Source of the DNA: JALOAR01 sp041649615
Lineage (GTDB): Bacteria; Patescibacteriota; Minisyncoccia; UBA6257; Colwellbacteraceae
Direction of reading: 5' to 3'
Length of the DNA stretch: 38,142 nt
Assembly: GCA_041649615.1 (NCBI GenBank)
Contig: JBAZMT010000007.1
Location: forward strand, 1-38,142
The first letter of the stretch is position 1. Every line of letters begins with the position of its first letter. Made by a program: the position numbers and the translations under genes. The notes under the pieces are model-generated. The model saw only the letters and a program-made list of their open reading frames with translations, was not told where the DNA came from and made no database searches. This document shows positions 1-9,300 of this stretch, piece by piece.

Positions 1-156
1 GCGGGAGCCGCCTTGATAGCCCTCATCAAAGATATCTCACGCAAGGACGAGATATGCCCGGAGTGCTGGCACGAGGCAGACGAAAAGATAGACGATGGCT
101 ATCAGATAGCTTACGAGTGCTGCGAATGCGGCCACCACTGGGAGGTCGCCCCATGA
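1..156 (+). CDS. C-terminal part of a zinc-ribbon protein (5' truncated)
   Basis: The reading frame is open from the first base and gives 51 residues before a TGA. It holds two cysteine pairs (CPEC and, about 25 residues later, CCECGHHW), the spacing of a small zinc ribbon. Such ribbons end many small viral and archaeal proteins and often bind nucleic acid or stabilise a fold; the specific role is unknown. The stop overlaps the next start (ATGA at 153-156), so the two are translationally coupled. The N-terminus lies outside the window, so family assignment is not possible. Confidence 0.6.
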   Translation, partial: AGAALIALIKDISRKDEICPECWHEADEKIDDGYQIAYECCECGHHWEVAP

Positions 157-371
157 CCGCAGCCACCGATGCTACGGGAAGCGGTCCGGGTGATAAGGTA
201 GTGGCCCGGCGGGTCACGATCAGCTACGCTCGGCTGGCTGACGAGGAGACTATCGAGACGCGAGTATCGCCCGAAGATGCCATCCAGCGATTAAAACGAA
301 TCCAGCAACGACGTTACGAATCCATAGCAGCGATTGACCGCCAGATCGAACCGTTGGAGGGATTCCGGTGA
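153..371 (+). CDS. Small hypothetical protein
   Basis: A 72-residue protein. I start it at the ATG at 153, which overlaps the preceding stop as ATGA; an upstream in-frame ATG at 54 would lie inside the zinc-ribbon gene and is unlikely. The first half has a short beta-like segment (RRVTISYARL), the second half a charged helix containing EDAIQRLKRIQQRR. No recognisable domain. It belongs to a run of small same-strand genes (1-985) typical of viral early or accessory regions. Function unknown. Confidence 0.6.
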   Translation: MTAATDATGSGPGDKVVARRVTISYARLADEETIETRVSPEDAIQRLKRIQQRRYESIAAIDRQIEPLEGFR

Positions 372-413
372 CCCCGAACTCACCGGAGATCGATGTAGAG
401 GAGGATGAAGAGG

Positions 414-650
414 ATGAATGAGAAGCCAAAAATCGAGTTCCGATACGTGGTGGAGTTCGAACATTACGTGCCGGACCCCGAATGCTATGAGATCCAGAAA
501 TCGCTTGGGGAGCTTACGAGCGACGATCTGGCGGCGATGGCATCGATGGATGCTGAAGACGCCATTGACAAGATAGATTTTTTCGAGCCAAGGAACATCT
601 ACGTCGAAGTGATCGTAGATGGGACCTTGGTTAGGAGGGTGAAAGCATGA
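414..650 (+). CDS. Small acidic hypothetical protein
   Basis: A 78-residue protein. Two in-frame starts exist, 405 and 414. GAGGAGG at 398-404 sits nine bases before the ATG at 414 but abuts the one at 405, so 414 is preferred. The protein alternates beta-like segments (IEFRYVVEFEHY; NIYVEVIVDGTLVRRV) with an acidic helical middle. It overlaps the next gene by ATGA (647-650). No known family recognised. A GTG-initiated 17-codon frame at 368-421 overlaps its start and could be a leader peptide, but I cannot support it. Confidence 0.6.
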   Translation: MNEKPKIEFRYVVEFEHYVPDPECYEIQKSLGELTSDDLAAMASMDAEDAIDKIDFFEPRNIYVEVIVDGTLVRRVKA

Positions 651-985
651 AAGAATCGAGGCTAGACGAGCTTTTGGCCAGGCTGAAGAAGCTGGACCCG
701 GAGACGTGGAGCCGTGTAGACAAGGTGTTAGGTTTGGTCGTATACCCGAGATCGCCGCTAGGACATTACATCATCCAGGGCGTCATCCAGGACGCGATCG
801 CGGCAGACGACCGATTTCTGTTTTTTGAGGTCAGATTTACCTCATATTTCGATGTGAAATATGAGGCCACCATTTTTTGGGATGGAACCGGCTCGATTTC
901 GCAAGATGGATACGGCGAGACCGCCGCCGAGGCGCTGCTGGCGGCCTACATCAGAGCGATCGAGGCGGAATCAGCTGACACATAA
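647..985 (+). CDS. Hypothetical protein, 112 aa
   Basis: A 112-residue protein coupled to the preceding gene by ATGA and preceded by AGGAGGGTG. The N-terminal part is helical (RLDELLARLKKLDPETWSRV); residues near 45-95 look like a beta sheet (FLFFEVRFTSYF, VKYEATIFW); the end is an alanine-rich helix. The phrase GYGETAAEALLAAYIRA resembles the end of phage proteins whose final helix is annotated only as hypothetical. Its tail overlaps the tail of the convergent gene at 971 by 15 bases. Confidence 0.6.
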   Translation: MKESRLDELLARLKKLDPETWSRVDKVLGLVVYPRSPLGHYIIQGVIQDAIAADDRFLFFEVRFTSYFDVKYEATIFWDGTGSISQDGYGETAAEALLAAYIRAIEAESADT

Positions 986-1390
986 GTCGCGTACCTGGTC
1001 GACCAGTTCCTGCGACGCCTTTCGATTGCACTTGAACCCACGACCGTCGTCCACCACCAGACCAATTCGCTCGAGGACGCGAGTACATGTGTCAACTCGA
1101 TCCTGTCCGAGCGACGAATATAGTGAAGCAGCAGGCAAGCAGCGATCGAATGCGCGGTACACCGAAATTAGGTCGGTGGCAGTGGCAATGACCTTGTCAG
1201 CCGGGGTGTACCCGCGCTCACTAATACCGAGGAAAGGCACTTGCTCGGGAAGAGTGTACATCTCACCGAGCTCGGCTGGTTCATCGACGGGCGTAACCTC
1301 TTCTTCCCGACTGGTAACGGTCAACGTTGTGATATACGTCGACGCGCCACTACCAACCTGACCAATTTCAATTTCTTCTGTGTATACCAT
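971..1390 (-). CDS. Protein with C-terminal helix-turn-helix-like domain; last gene of the giant-protein operon
   Basis: A 139-residue protein, last gene of the leftward operon that begins near 11512. The first 70 residues are beta-rich and acidic and have no recognised fold. Residues about 70-139 clearly match the small protein encoded at 2303-2539: shared pattern TAT..SVY.A...C, then Y.SL..D.V..C...L..IG, then GR...CN..A...L. That pattern of three short helices and a following hairpin suggests a winged-helix or related HTH fold. It starts five bases after the stop of the upstream gene. A role as a structural adaptor or DNA-binding protein cannot be distinguished. Confidence 0.65.
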   Translation of the reverse strand: MVYTEEIEIGQVGSGASTYITTLTVTSREEEVTPVDEPAELGEMYTLPEQVPFLGISERGYTPADKVIATATDLISVYRAFDRCLPAASLYSSLGQDRVDTCTRVLERIGLVVDDGRGFKCNRKASQELVDQVRDLCVS

Positions 1391-1395
1391 GACGA

Positions 1396-2301
1396 TCAGA
1401 CCGTGTTCATGAGTAGGTATATTTTCAAGGACGACCCGTCATCAACATCACTTGGAACGCGAACACTAACCTCAAACACCTGACTCTGGCCGCTTTCTAT
1501 GGTGGGGGTGGGAACAGGTTTAATATTAGAATCCCATGACCCTAATGTCACACCGTCGTCATCGAGCAGCACGAGCCGAAGTCCAGCCCAACCAGTCCAC
1601 TTCTTGTTACCAGAATTGTTGAACCCGATTTTGAAGCTGTTATTTTCGCCACGATACAGGGCGTTGGGTAGCTGCACGAACCCAGTGAGCGATATGATCG
1701 GACGATCCTTAGACCACGCGTCGATGCGATCACGGACGGACGTGGTCTCATCGGACGACATTGCAGGGAGCAGATCTACGAACTTTTGAATCTTATCAGA
1801 GAACGCAGTGTGAGTACTAGATATAGCGGTGGATATCTCAGGTGAAACGGCGGTGAGCTCCTCGGATAGAGCAGTGGTCCAGCCGGTTATCGCGTTGACA
1901 CCATCATTAAAATCCTCAACGGCCAGCTCCATGCCAGCCTGGTAGTCGTACTGAATGTTCTCGAGCTCAGTGTTGATGTAAATGGTAGCTTCCTCTATCT
2001 CAGTGGACAGGATGTCCAATGCGTGATCGGTTGCGTCCATCAGCTGACCACTGAGAACGGAACCGCGCATGACGGTCTGAATCTCAACCGTGTCGAGATA
2101 ATCGAATACGACGTCGCCGGACGCGGAGAGCTTCGTGTGGTAGCTCTCGGCTGCGCCGATCAATTTGGTGTCCACCTGGCGAAGTAGCGTGCACAACGAC
2201 GCCCTGAACTTGGCGTACAGCTTGCCAACCGCCGTACTCGATTCACCAGACGCGGAGCAGATAGCAGTCTGGTAGTCCACTGCGAGGTCAGTAGCATCCA
2301 T
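1396..2301 (-). CDS. Helical protein with C-terminal beta-sandwich domain
   Basis: A 301-residue protein. Residues 1-200 are long alpha helices with regular heptads, rather like virion rod or stalk proteins. Residues about 203-301 form a predicted immunoglobulin-like beta-sandwich: GFVQLPNALYRGE, FKIGFNNSGNKKWTGW, then GLRLVLLDDDGVTLGSWD, and a final strand SLKIYLLMNTV. The same domain, with the matching W..G.RL.D..G core, closes the neighbour at 2536-3384. Similar sandwiches in archaeal surface proteins bind carbohydrate or protein. Starts two bases after the preceding gene. Function inferred only as structural or surface-associated. Confidence 0.65.
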   Translation of the reverse strand: MDATDLAVDYQTAICSASGESSTAVGKLYAKFRASLCTLLRQVDTKLIGAAESYHTKLSASGDVVFDYLDTVEIQTVMRGSVLSGQLMDATDHALDILSTEIEEATIYINTELENIQYDYQAGMELAVEDFNDGVNAITGWTTALSEELTAVSPEISTAISSTHTAFSDKIQKFVDLLPAMSSDETTSVRDRIDAWSKDRPIISLTGFVQLPNALYRGENNSFKIGFNNSGNKKWTGWAGLRLVLLDDDGVTLGSWDSNIKPVPTPTIESGQSQVFEVSVRVPSDVDDGSSLKIYLLMNTV

Positions 2302-2302
2302 G

Positions 2303-2539
2303 CTAACCCTTGCACAACACGCATATCTTGTCGAATTTGTCCTTGAGGCTCTTCACGGCGTCGACGTTGCAGTACCGGCCGACGTCGTCACTGGCGAGCA
2401 CACCGATCTCTTTTAAGGTGCTAATACACTCCTCGATCACGTCGTTAGGGAGAGAGGTGTACTTGGCGATCTCTTCCAGTGTCTTGCACTGCTTGGTGGC
2501 GTTATAAACGCTTTCTACATTAGCTGCTGTCGCGGTCAT
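2303..2539 (-). CDS. Small helix-turn-helix-like protein (stand-alone copy of a shared domain)
   Basis: A 78-residue protein. The ATG at 2539 overlaps the previous stop as ATGA and is preceded by AGGTGG, so it is preferred over an in-frame start at 2614 that would reach 76 bases into the upstream gene. Nearly the whole protein is the domain repeated at the C-terminus of the 971-1390 product and, more weakly, at the N-terminus of the 2536-3384 product. Four cysteines (C18, C45, and two in KICVLC at the end) are unusual for an HTH. DNA binding is possible but unproven. Confidence 0.6.
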   Translation of the reverse strand: MTATAANVESVYNATKQCKTLEEIAKYTSLPNDVIEECISTLKEIGVLASDDVGRYCNVDAVKSLKDKFDKICVLCKG

Positions 2540-3384
2540 TGTTCCACCTGATTTATAATAAGGAATGTTCGGAGACTGCCGGAGAGCGTGGTAGGAGGCG
2601 TGAATCGCACCCACAACGTTTTTGTTTCACCGGCGTCGATTCTACTAGCGTAAGTCGAGTCGCCGGTGTACCGCCAGTCGACACCGTTCTCGTCCTGCAA
2701 CCGGATGCCAAGCCACCATTTACCGGACACGGTGCCGACGTTAGCATAGTCGGCTCCAATCCAGTTTTCGGATCCCAACGCGATGGTGTCCGGCATCTGA
2801 ACGTTACCAACGAACTGGATGACCTTCGAGGCCGGTTCGGACGGCGGGACGGTGGGGATCTCCGTTTCGTATAGCGCCGATTCCTCTGCAGTCCATGGTC
2901 TGCCATACCCAGACTCGATAAGACCGGTGTTAATGTTGGTGCCGGACTCCGAGTACACGATCGCAAGAATGCGGCCATATGGATCCTCGCCCTTCCGGTC
3001 GAACGATATGATGTCGCCCTCTTTTATGCGATCCTTGACCCAACCCTTGGCCTCGGCGCCAGTGGGGTAGTCGACCTCATTGACCGAAGTGTGCCACAGG
3101 CGAATGCGGTCCGCGGTAAGCGGGGCCAGCGTGCACGTGTTGTCGGGACATAGGAACACGGACATGGTGTCACCGTCGATGACGTAGTCGACCACGGCCA
3201 ATTCGCTCCCAGGATACGTGTTCGGGACGTCACCAGACACGCAGTCGTAGCCGATATTGCGGAGCATCTGGACGATGTCGGATTCAGTGACGTCCTCATC
3301 GACGTAGTTGAACGACGCTTCGCATGCTTTGAACACGCTTTCCATCGTTACCGCGTCGCCGATGGCATAATCGCATATACCCAT
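2536..3384 (-). CDS. Thermonuclease-like protein with degenerate active site, HTH-like N-terminus and beta-sandwich C-terminus
   Basis: A 282-residue, three-part protein. Residues about 12-55 resemble the helix-turn-helix-like domain of its operon neighbours. Residues about 63-170 resemble staphylococcal nuclease (SNase): VVDYVIDGDTMSVFLC, RIRLW, DPYGRILAIVY, NTGLIESGYGRPW. The arginines corresponding to SNase R35 and R87 are present, but the DTPE segment that carries metal ligands and the general base is replaced by HTSVNE, so catalysis may be lost or altered. Residues about 190-282 are the beta-sandwich shared with 1396-2301. The ATG at 3384 shares one base with the giant gene's stop (TGATG), with GAGGTGG just upstream; a GTG three bases earlier is the alternative start. 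Confidence 0.7.
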   Translation of the reverse strand: MGICDYAIGDAVTMESVFKACEASFNYVDEDVTESDIVQMLRNIGYDCVSGDVPNTYPGSELAVVDYVIDGDTMSVFLCPDNTCTLAPLTADRIRLWHTSVNEVDYPTGAEAKGWVKDRIKEGDIISFDRKGEDPYGRILAIVYSESGTNINTGLIESGYGRPWTAEESALYETEIPTVPPSEPASKVIQFVGNVQMPDTIALGSENWIGADYANVGTVSGKWWLGIRLQDENGVDWRYTGDSTYASRIDAGETKTLWVRFTPPTTLSGSLRTFLIINQVEQ

Positions 3385-6300
3385 CACTCCACCTCACACA
3401 CGGTTCCAGTATCAACCAACGCTTCAGCCGCATCGTAGTCACCGGTTACGATGTAGTAGATGTATTTAACATCGTTGCGCGTTATATCAGGGAACATACC
3501 TGGTTTGTCCATATGTTTTAGCATCTCGGCTGCAGCCTGGGTCCACCCGCGGTACATGCAATAGCAGTACACGAAATGCTCATTCGTGAGTGCGAATACG
3601 CCGCCTACCGAATCTACCATGTCGCATATGGTGATCTCGCCCTGATACAGTGTGACACTGAGGTTGGTGGCTTTCGTGGACAGCACCGTGACGACCATCG
3701 TTTTAGATGTGTAACCGGTTGCTGACACAGTGACCTCGTACTCACCGGGGAGTAGCGGTATGAGCTCACCGGATCTGCCAAGCTCAGCGCCATTGATGAG
3801 GACGGTGGCCGCGACGTTGCAGTCAACGAATACGCCAGTTGTTGCTGACGAGTAGTATGATCGAGATGAGCTTCCACCTCCACCTCCGCCACCACCCCCA
3901 CCAAACTCCTTAGCGGCTGCTTGGGTGGCAGCTGTCGCCCATGCCTGAGAATCCGATGTCCTGCCTTCTATGTAGTCGACGTACTTACCGTAGTCTATGG
4001 TGATACCGTATTCCTCGGCATATATTTTTTCGCCAGTGTGTATGTCGAGCACCCACGTCGGGTCGAACTGGCTGTCGGTAAGTGGAACTTTATACGTTTT
4101 ACCGGCTATGATCCACGTGTAGTTAATACCGTCTACGCGACCGTCGTGCGTTGTATCAGCCTGGCCGTTCCGATCGAAGTTAGTGACATCGGACATATAC
4201 TCGTTTATGGATCGCCTAAGCGATTCGCTATGTAGGCCAGCAATAACGTTGTCAATGCGGTCAATGTCAAGAGTGGGGTCACTAATTGCGGCGCCAGCGC
4301 CGATGAGAAACAGTATGGACGCGGCGTCGGGATCTTCCAAAGCAAGACGCTCGAGCTCGGCCTGATACTCGGGGGTATAATACGTTGCAGCGAACATGGC
4401 GCCATCGCCGTGCATGCGACCAATGGTCTTGGATATCTCGGGATAATCCGCGGGGTTCACCCATCTACCTTTGCCAGACTTTATATATGCGTTCAGATCG
4501 ATCCGGGTGGGTTCAACGGGCTCGACCGACACGCGAGGCACGCTGGGAGCGACGAATCCGGTGGACGGCAGCTTGGATACGAACCAATCGCGTGCGCCGT
4601 CGCCCTTAGTCGTGACGGTGTCGAGGATAATCTTCTGCCCACCGTCGCCAACATGTTGGTATAATTCGCCACGGCCTATGGCGCCTTCGCTGTATAGCAG
4701 ACCGTATGCGTATATCTGCTCCTCTTCGGTGAGGTCACTGAATGTGGGGTTCATCTTCTCGAGCCAAGCCGCTTTGTCCTCTGGCGGAATGACCGTTGGA
4801 TCAGCAAGCAGTACCACTCTGGCATGATAGTCGGAATCGACTGTAGGGCCGCCACGAGCAATGGATTCTGGTAGTCCGGCCAGATCTTCGTACGGGGTCA
4901 GATATGCGAGCGAACCTGGGATGGTGCCGGTAACGACCATGCCCTTGACCGAGGTGTCAGTGAGGACGCCACGGTTAAGAATGCCACTGAGTGTATCCTT
5001 GTCGGAGAGCAACTCTGATCGGATGCCATGGAGATTGGGATCCCAGTTAGACTGGTCGATAAGGGTGTCGATTGCCCCAGTGGAGTGAGTATTGAGGTTG
5101 TACAGACTAAGCTGGCCACGCTGTACCGCGGCAGACAATTTTTCAGTGTTCCAGGTACCGTCACTGTTCTTGAATGATGCCTGCACCTCGGGCAGACGCC
5201 ACTTGTCGTTGAGGTTACCGCCAGCAGAAACGAATGCGTCTATCTTTTGCGCCATGATCGCGGGGTTCACATCCCATAACCCAGAATTGCGCAACTCGTT
5301 TGCTTCTGACGACGCAACTGCCTGCTTGACGACATCAGGCATCGCCTGCTTGATGTTGTACTCGTATATGACCGCGTCTGTCCCAACACACGCGTCGATA
5401 AGCCGTTGGTCAGTTATACCCCGTTCGGCTTGGAGTGCCCCGACATACTCGGCAGCGACAGCAGGCTCGAGATAGTTGAGGTATGACAGGTCATCCTCGA
5501 GAGCGTCAAGATACTCGTCACGGGTCAGTGCGCGTCCAATGTTGACATCAACGATATTGCCACCAGCGTCGTACGCGCGAATGGTCTGCCCACCATCAAG
5601 AGTCCATACGCCCTTCTCGATCATGGCATCTCGGTGGGCCATCAGTATACCGGTGGATGTCATGAAGTGATAATCAAGAGCTGGCTCCATCGTGGGAATA
5701 ATGTACTTGGCATATGGTAACTCGAGCAGGGTAGTGAACAGCGAGTCATCGAATCGATTGTCCCATAGCTGGTATATATCAATGCCGCGCTGCACAGTTT
5801 CGGCATACTTAACGGGGTCATCGGGTGCGGCCATTGGAGCAAAGGTGATTCCACCCTGTTCGCCTTCTTCGCCATAAAATGCTATGAATGAGTAGGCGTT
5901 GAGCGCACCATAAGAAAACGCACCAATGGTAAACGCTTTGAAGCCAGTGCCGAAAGCGCCTTTGATACCGTTATACGTGATGTTACCGAGTATTGCGTCG
6001 CAGACGGTCTTGACTCCGATGGTTCCTGACAGCGTTTTGAGCCGCTCGGTTTCGCCAACACTGATTTTGCCACCGGAAGCAACGCGGTTGAGTATCTCCC
6101 AGTCGGTGGAGTCGACCGTTTTGCCTAATGATTGCATGCGCTCACGCGCAAGGTCAACGAGGCCGAGATTGCGGCGCTGAATCAAGTCGGCGAACTCAGC
6201 TTCACCGGAACAGCGGGTGGCCTGCTGAGCGAACTCGGCATCGGATAACAGTGCTGCTTCTCGTTGCGTGATATCCTTAATGGGTTTACTGGAAGCAACC

Positions 6301-9300
6301 TCAGACACTGTTTTGCCATTCGCCGCCTCAAATGCAATACGCTGCTTACCAGTTTCAACTGCAGCGTCTATATCAGCGCCCAGTCCAGTCCTAGTCTTGA
6401 TGTCCGCAATCGTGCCGGCGGACTTGGATGCGAGTAACTCCTGGTACGCGCCCCAGTCAAGCAATTGTGCCGCTTCCTCGGTGCTATGGAACTCGGGCCC
6501 GCGCCTGAACGAGCCCGATAGCTCGATAGCATCCGCCCGCGTGGTGGCGAGCAGCTCGAACTTCTCGGGATCAGTTACAACCGAACGGAGATCTTCCAGG
6601 TCGCGTCCGGTCATTGTAGCAAGCGAGGTGATACCGTCTTGAGTAAACACCGCTTTACTGACATCGGAATACGTCGCGCTGTTGATCCAATCGGGGTCGA
6701 CAACACGGGCGGCGGCCTTGATTGAGTCAGCCCGCGTACTGATAGCAGCGAATCCGTCGTGAGCTTTGAGGGTGTCGACAAAACGGGCGTAGCCGGATGG
6801 GTCAAGGCGTTTTTCGGCATCGATGAGAGCTCTCGCCTGGTCGTCGATATTATCAGATTTCCAGAACGATCTGGCGAGGAACTCAATGCCATCATCGGTA
6901 TGAGCCAGCCCGGTAAGGGCTTTCTTGCTGACCGACGCGAGCTTACCAATAGGTAGGAAGCCAGTGGCGGCGACCGCTGTATTCAATACAGGATCATCGA
7001 ATGCGGGGCGATAGAGGATGTTCTCTGCGACGCCGACCCAACCGAGTGCCCGCTCCGTCCACGTCTTGTCGGGCTCACCGGTGATCGCGGTTTCGGATGG
7101 GCTCAACTTCGAGCCAGCCTCAACTCGGATTTTTTCTAGCTGATCGGCATCTGCGAAGCTGAATGCGAATTTGCGCTCGGTCTCGGTGGCATAATCGCCA
7201 CCGATGATCGAGTTGTTGATGATAGAGTCTAGGCGGGCAGTTCCATCGGGTGTCAGTTCGCCGCCGAGGTCAATCCAACCCTTGTCGACCCATTCAGACT
7301 GATATTTTAATGCGATCGCTATGCTGGGGTCGGACGCAACGAGGTTGATCGACTGTCGATCGATGATCGCATCGTACAGCTCGTCGTCCAGAATACGACT
7401 GACGGGCGGGGGCAATGTGATGGGGGAGTCATACAGGACAGAATCGACGGGACTGGCGATAACGTTTGTCTGCTGATCGTCGAGACTGTATGCGAAGAAC
7501 TCTTTCTCCTCACTGGTGAGGGATGGCAGTACGGGTCGCCCAGTGAGTGGGGTAGTCATCAAACTAACTACGGTGTCACCGTACAAAGTGTTCCGCCATT
7601 GTTTACCCTCGTCGGTGAGACGTATCTCGCCTGTATACGATGTGCCTGTGGAGTAGTTGGATAATCTGCGATCGATGTATACGTCCACGTCCATGCCGAC
7701 GGGTACGGTGTACTGCTGAACGATACCAGCATTGTATCCGCTTTCCTCGCGCATATCATCGAGATCGTCTTGCTTGATAAGTATGTCACCGCCAGCCGAA
7801 ACGTGGACGCGGCCGTCGTCGATATCGAGCTTCCCTTTCCCGAACACAGACTGGTTGACTTTGACCCACGTATCGGTGTTAGAAGACTTGACCGCATCCA
7901 CTCTGGCGGCCCGTTCGTCGACGGTTTCAACGCGTGACTTGGCCTCGGACCACAAGGCTCGGTTATTCTTGAGAAGAGCGTCTGACGCGGTACTGGAGCT
8001 GGCGAGCGTCTTGATATCCTGGTCAGTACCATACTTACAGACGATCTCGACGACCTCGGGGATGGTGAATGTGTGGTTATCGATTTCGATGGGCGCCACG
8101 ACACCTCCCATGAGCAAGCGGGTGATCGCAGGGGTCATCAACTCACTTCGACCGCGTTCATTTAGCTCGATCAGATCTTCCGTGTGCGTTTTTAGCAAGT
8201 CGAGATCATCCATTTTCTGCTCGCTGGTGTAGATGGCGACATCCGCTGGTATGTTCAACGTCGTTGCCAGAGCGGACATGTCCACGGAGGAGTAATGTTC
8301 CAGCAGTCGTTGGTAGAGACTGGGCTTCTCGGGCTCTACCGGCACCTGGGTGATATAAGCCGGCACGTCAGCATATTGCGTTTTTTCGGCGGGAGTGTAT
8401 GTTTTACCATCGATGGTGATCACGGGGGCGAAATGCTCGCTTGGCCACTGCTCTGTGGACGAGGTGGTCGGTATCGACGGGGCACTGATTATACCAGGCA
8501 GAAGAGTGACCGGCTCGGCGGGCACTTCAGCCACGGGGGTGGATTCCACGCGTTTGACCTTCGTATCCTTATCGGCGCCTTCTGGAACGATGGGTGTGCC
8601 AGCTTTCTTATCGGATTCCTTGTCAGACTCTTTTGTAGCGGACGTAAATGTGGATGGGGAATCAAGTGAGGGGCCGTCGTCTTTCTTATCGCCGCCGCCA
8701 GTTATGGCGTTTACGACCCTATTAACAGTATTTTCTCCCCAGTACTGGACATGTAAGGTGGGCTCTGGAGCACCACCGGTAACGGACACGGATGGGATGG
8801 ACGATTCGATGCCAGCTTGCACTGCGATATAGTCAGCGCCACCGCCTTTCAGAATACTGTCAAGCGCCGCTAGCTCGGAGAAGGACATTCCGCTGATATT
8901 AATGCCATCGTCGGTGAACCCGGTGGAGTTACTGCGATGAACGAGCATATCAAGAGCGATCCGGCCGTATAGGTCGAGATTGGTGTCGAGTTCTGTACGC
9001 GGAATAGTCGATTGCTTGTCAACGTCGTACCCGATCATTTTCGAAGCAGACTGGGCGACGGCGCTAGGGGAAACAATGACGCCTTCAGTGAAGTCGCGTG
9101 CCGTGTACGTGCTATCGGGACCGACATATACGGATTCGGGTTCAATAAATGTTATAGTGTCTTTGCTGACAGTAACATCGTCCGTGACTATAATGTAATC
9201 GACGTCGCCACCGTAGTCGCTGGTATCGACCCATGTATCGGTAAGTGGATCGAAGTATGCGTATATGGGAACTACGCCGTTTTCGAATGTTCGTTCACCT

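Noticed and set aside
861..1361. 166-codon plus-strand frame
   Set aside because: Antisense to the 971 gene and out of frame with the gene at 647; composition Arg/Ser/Thr-rich as in shadow frames, no ribosome site.
3873..3908. CCACC-type repeat
   Set aside because: Encodes the glycine run of the giant protein; no sign of a separate DNA repeat element.
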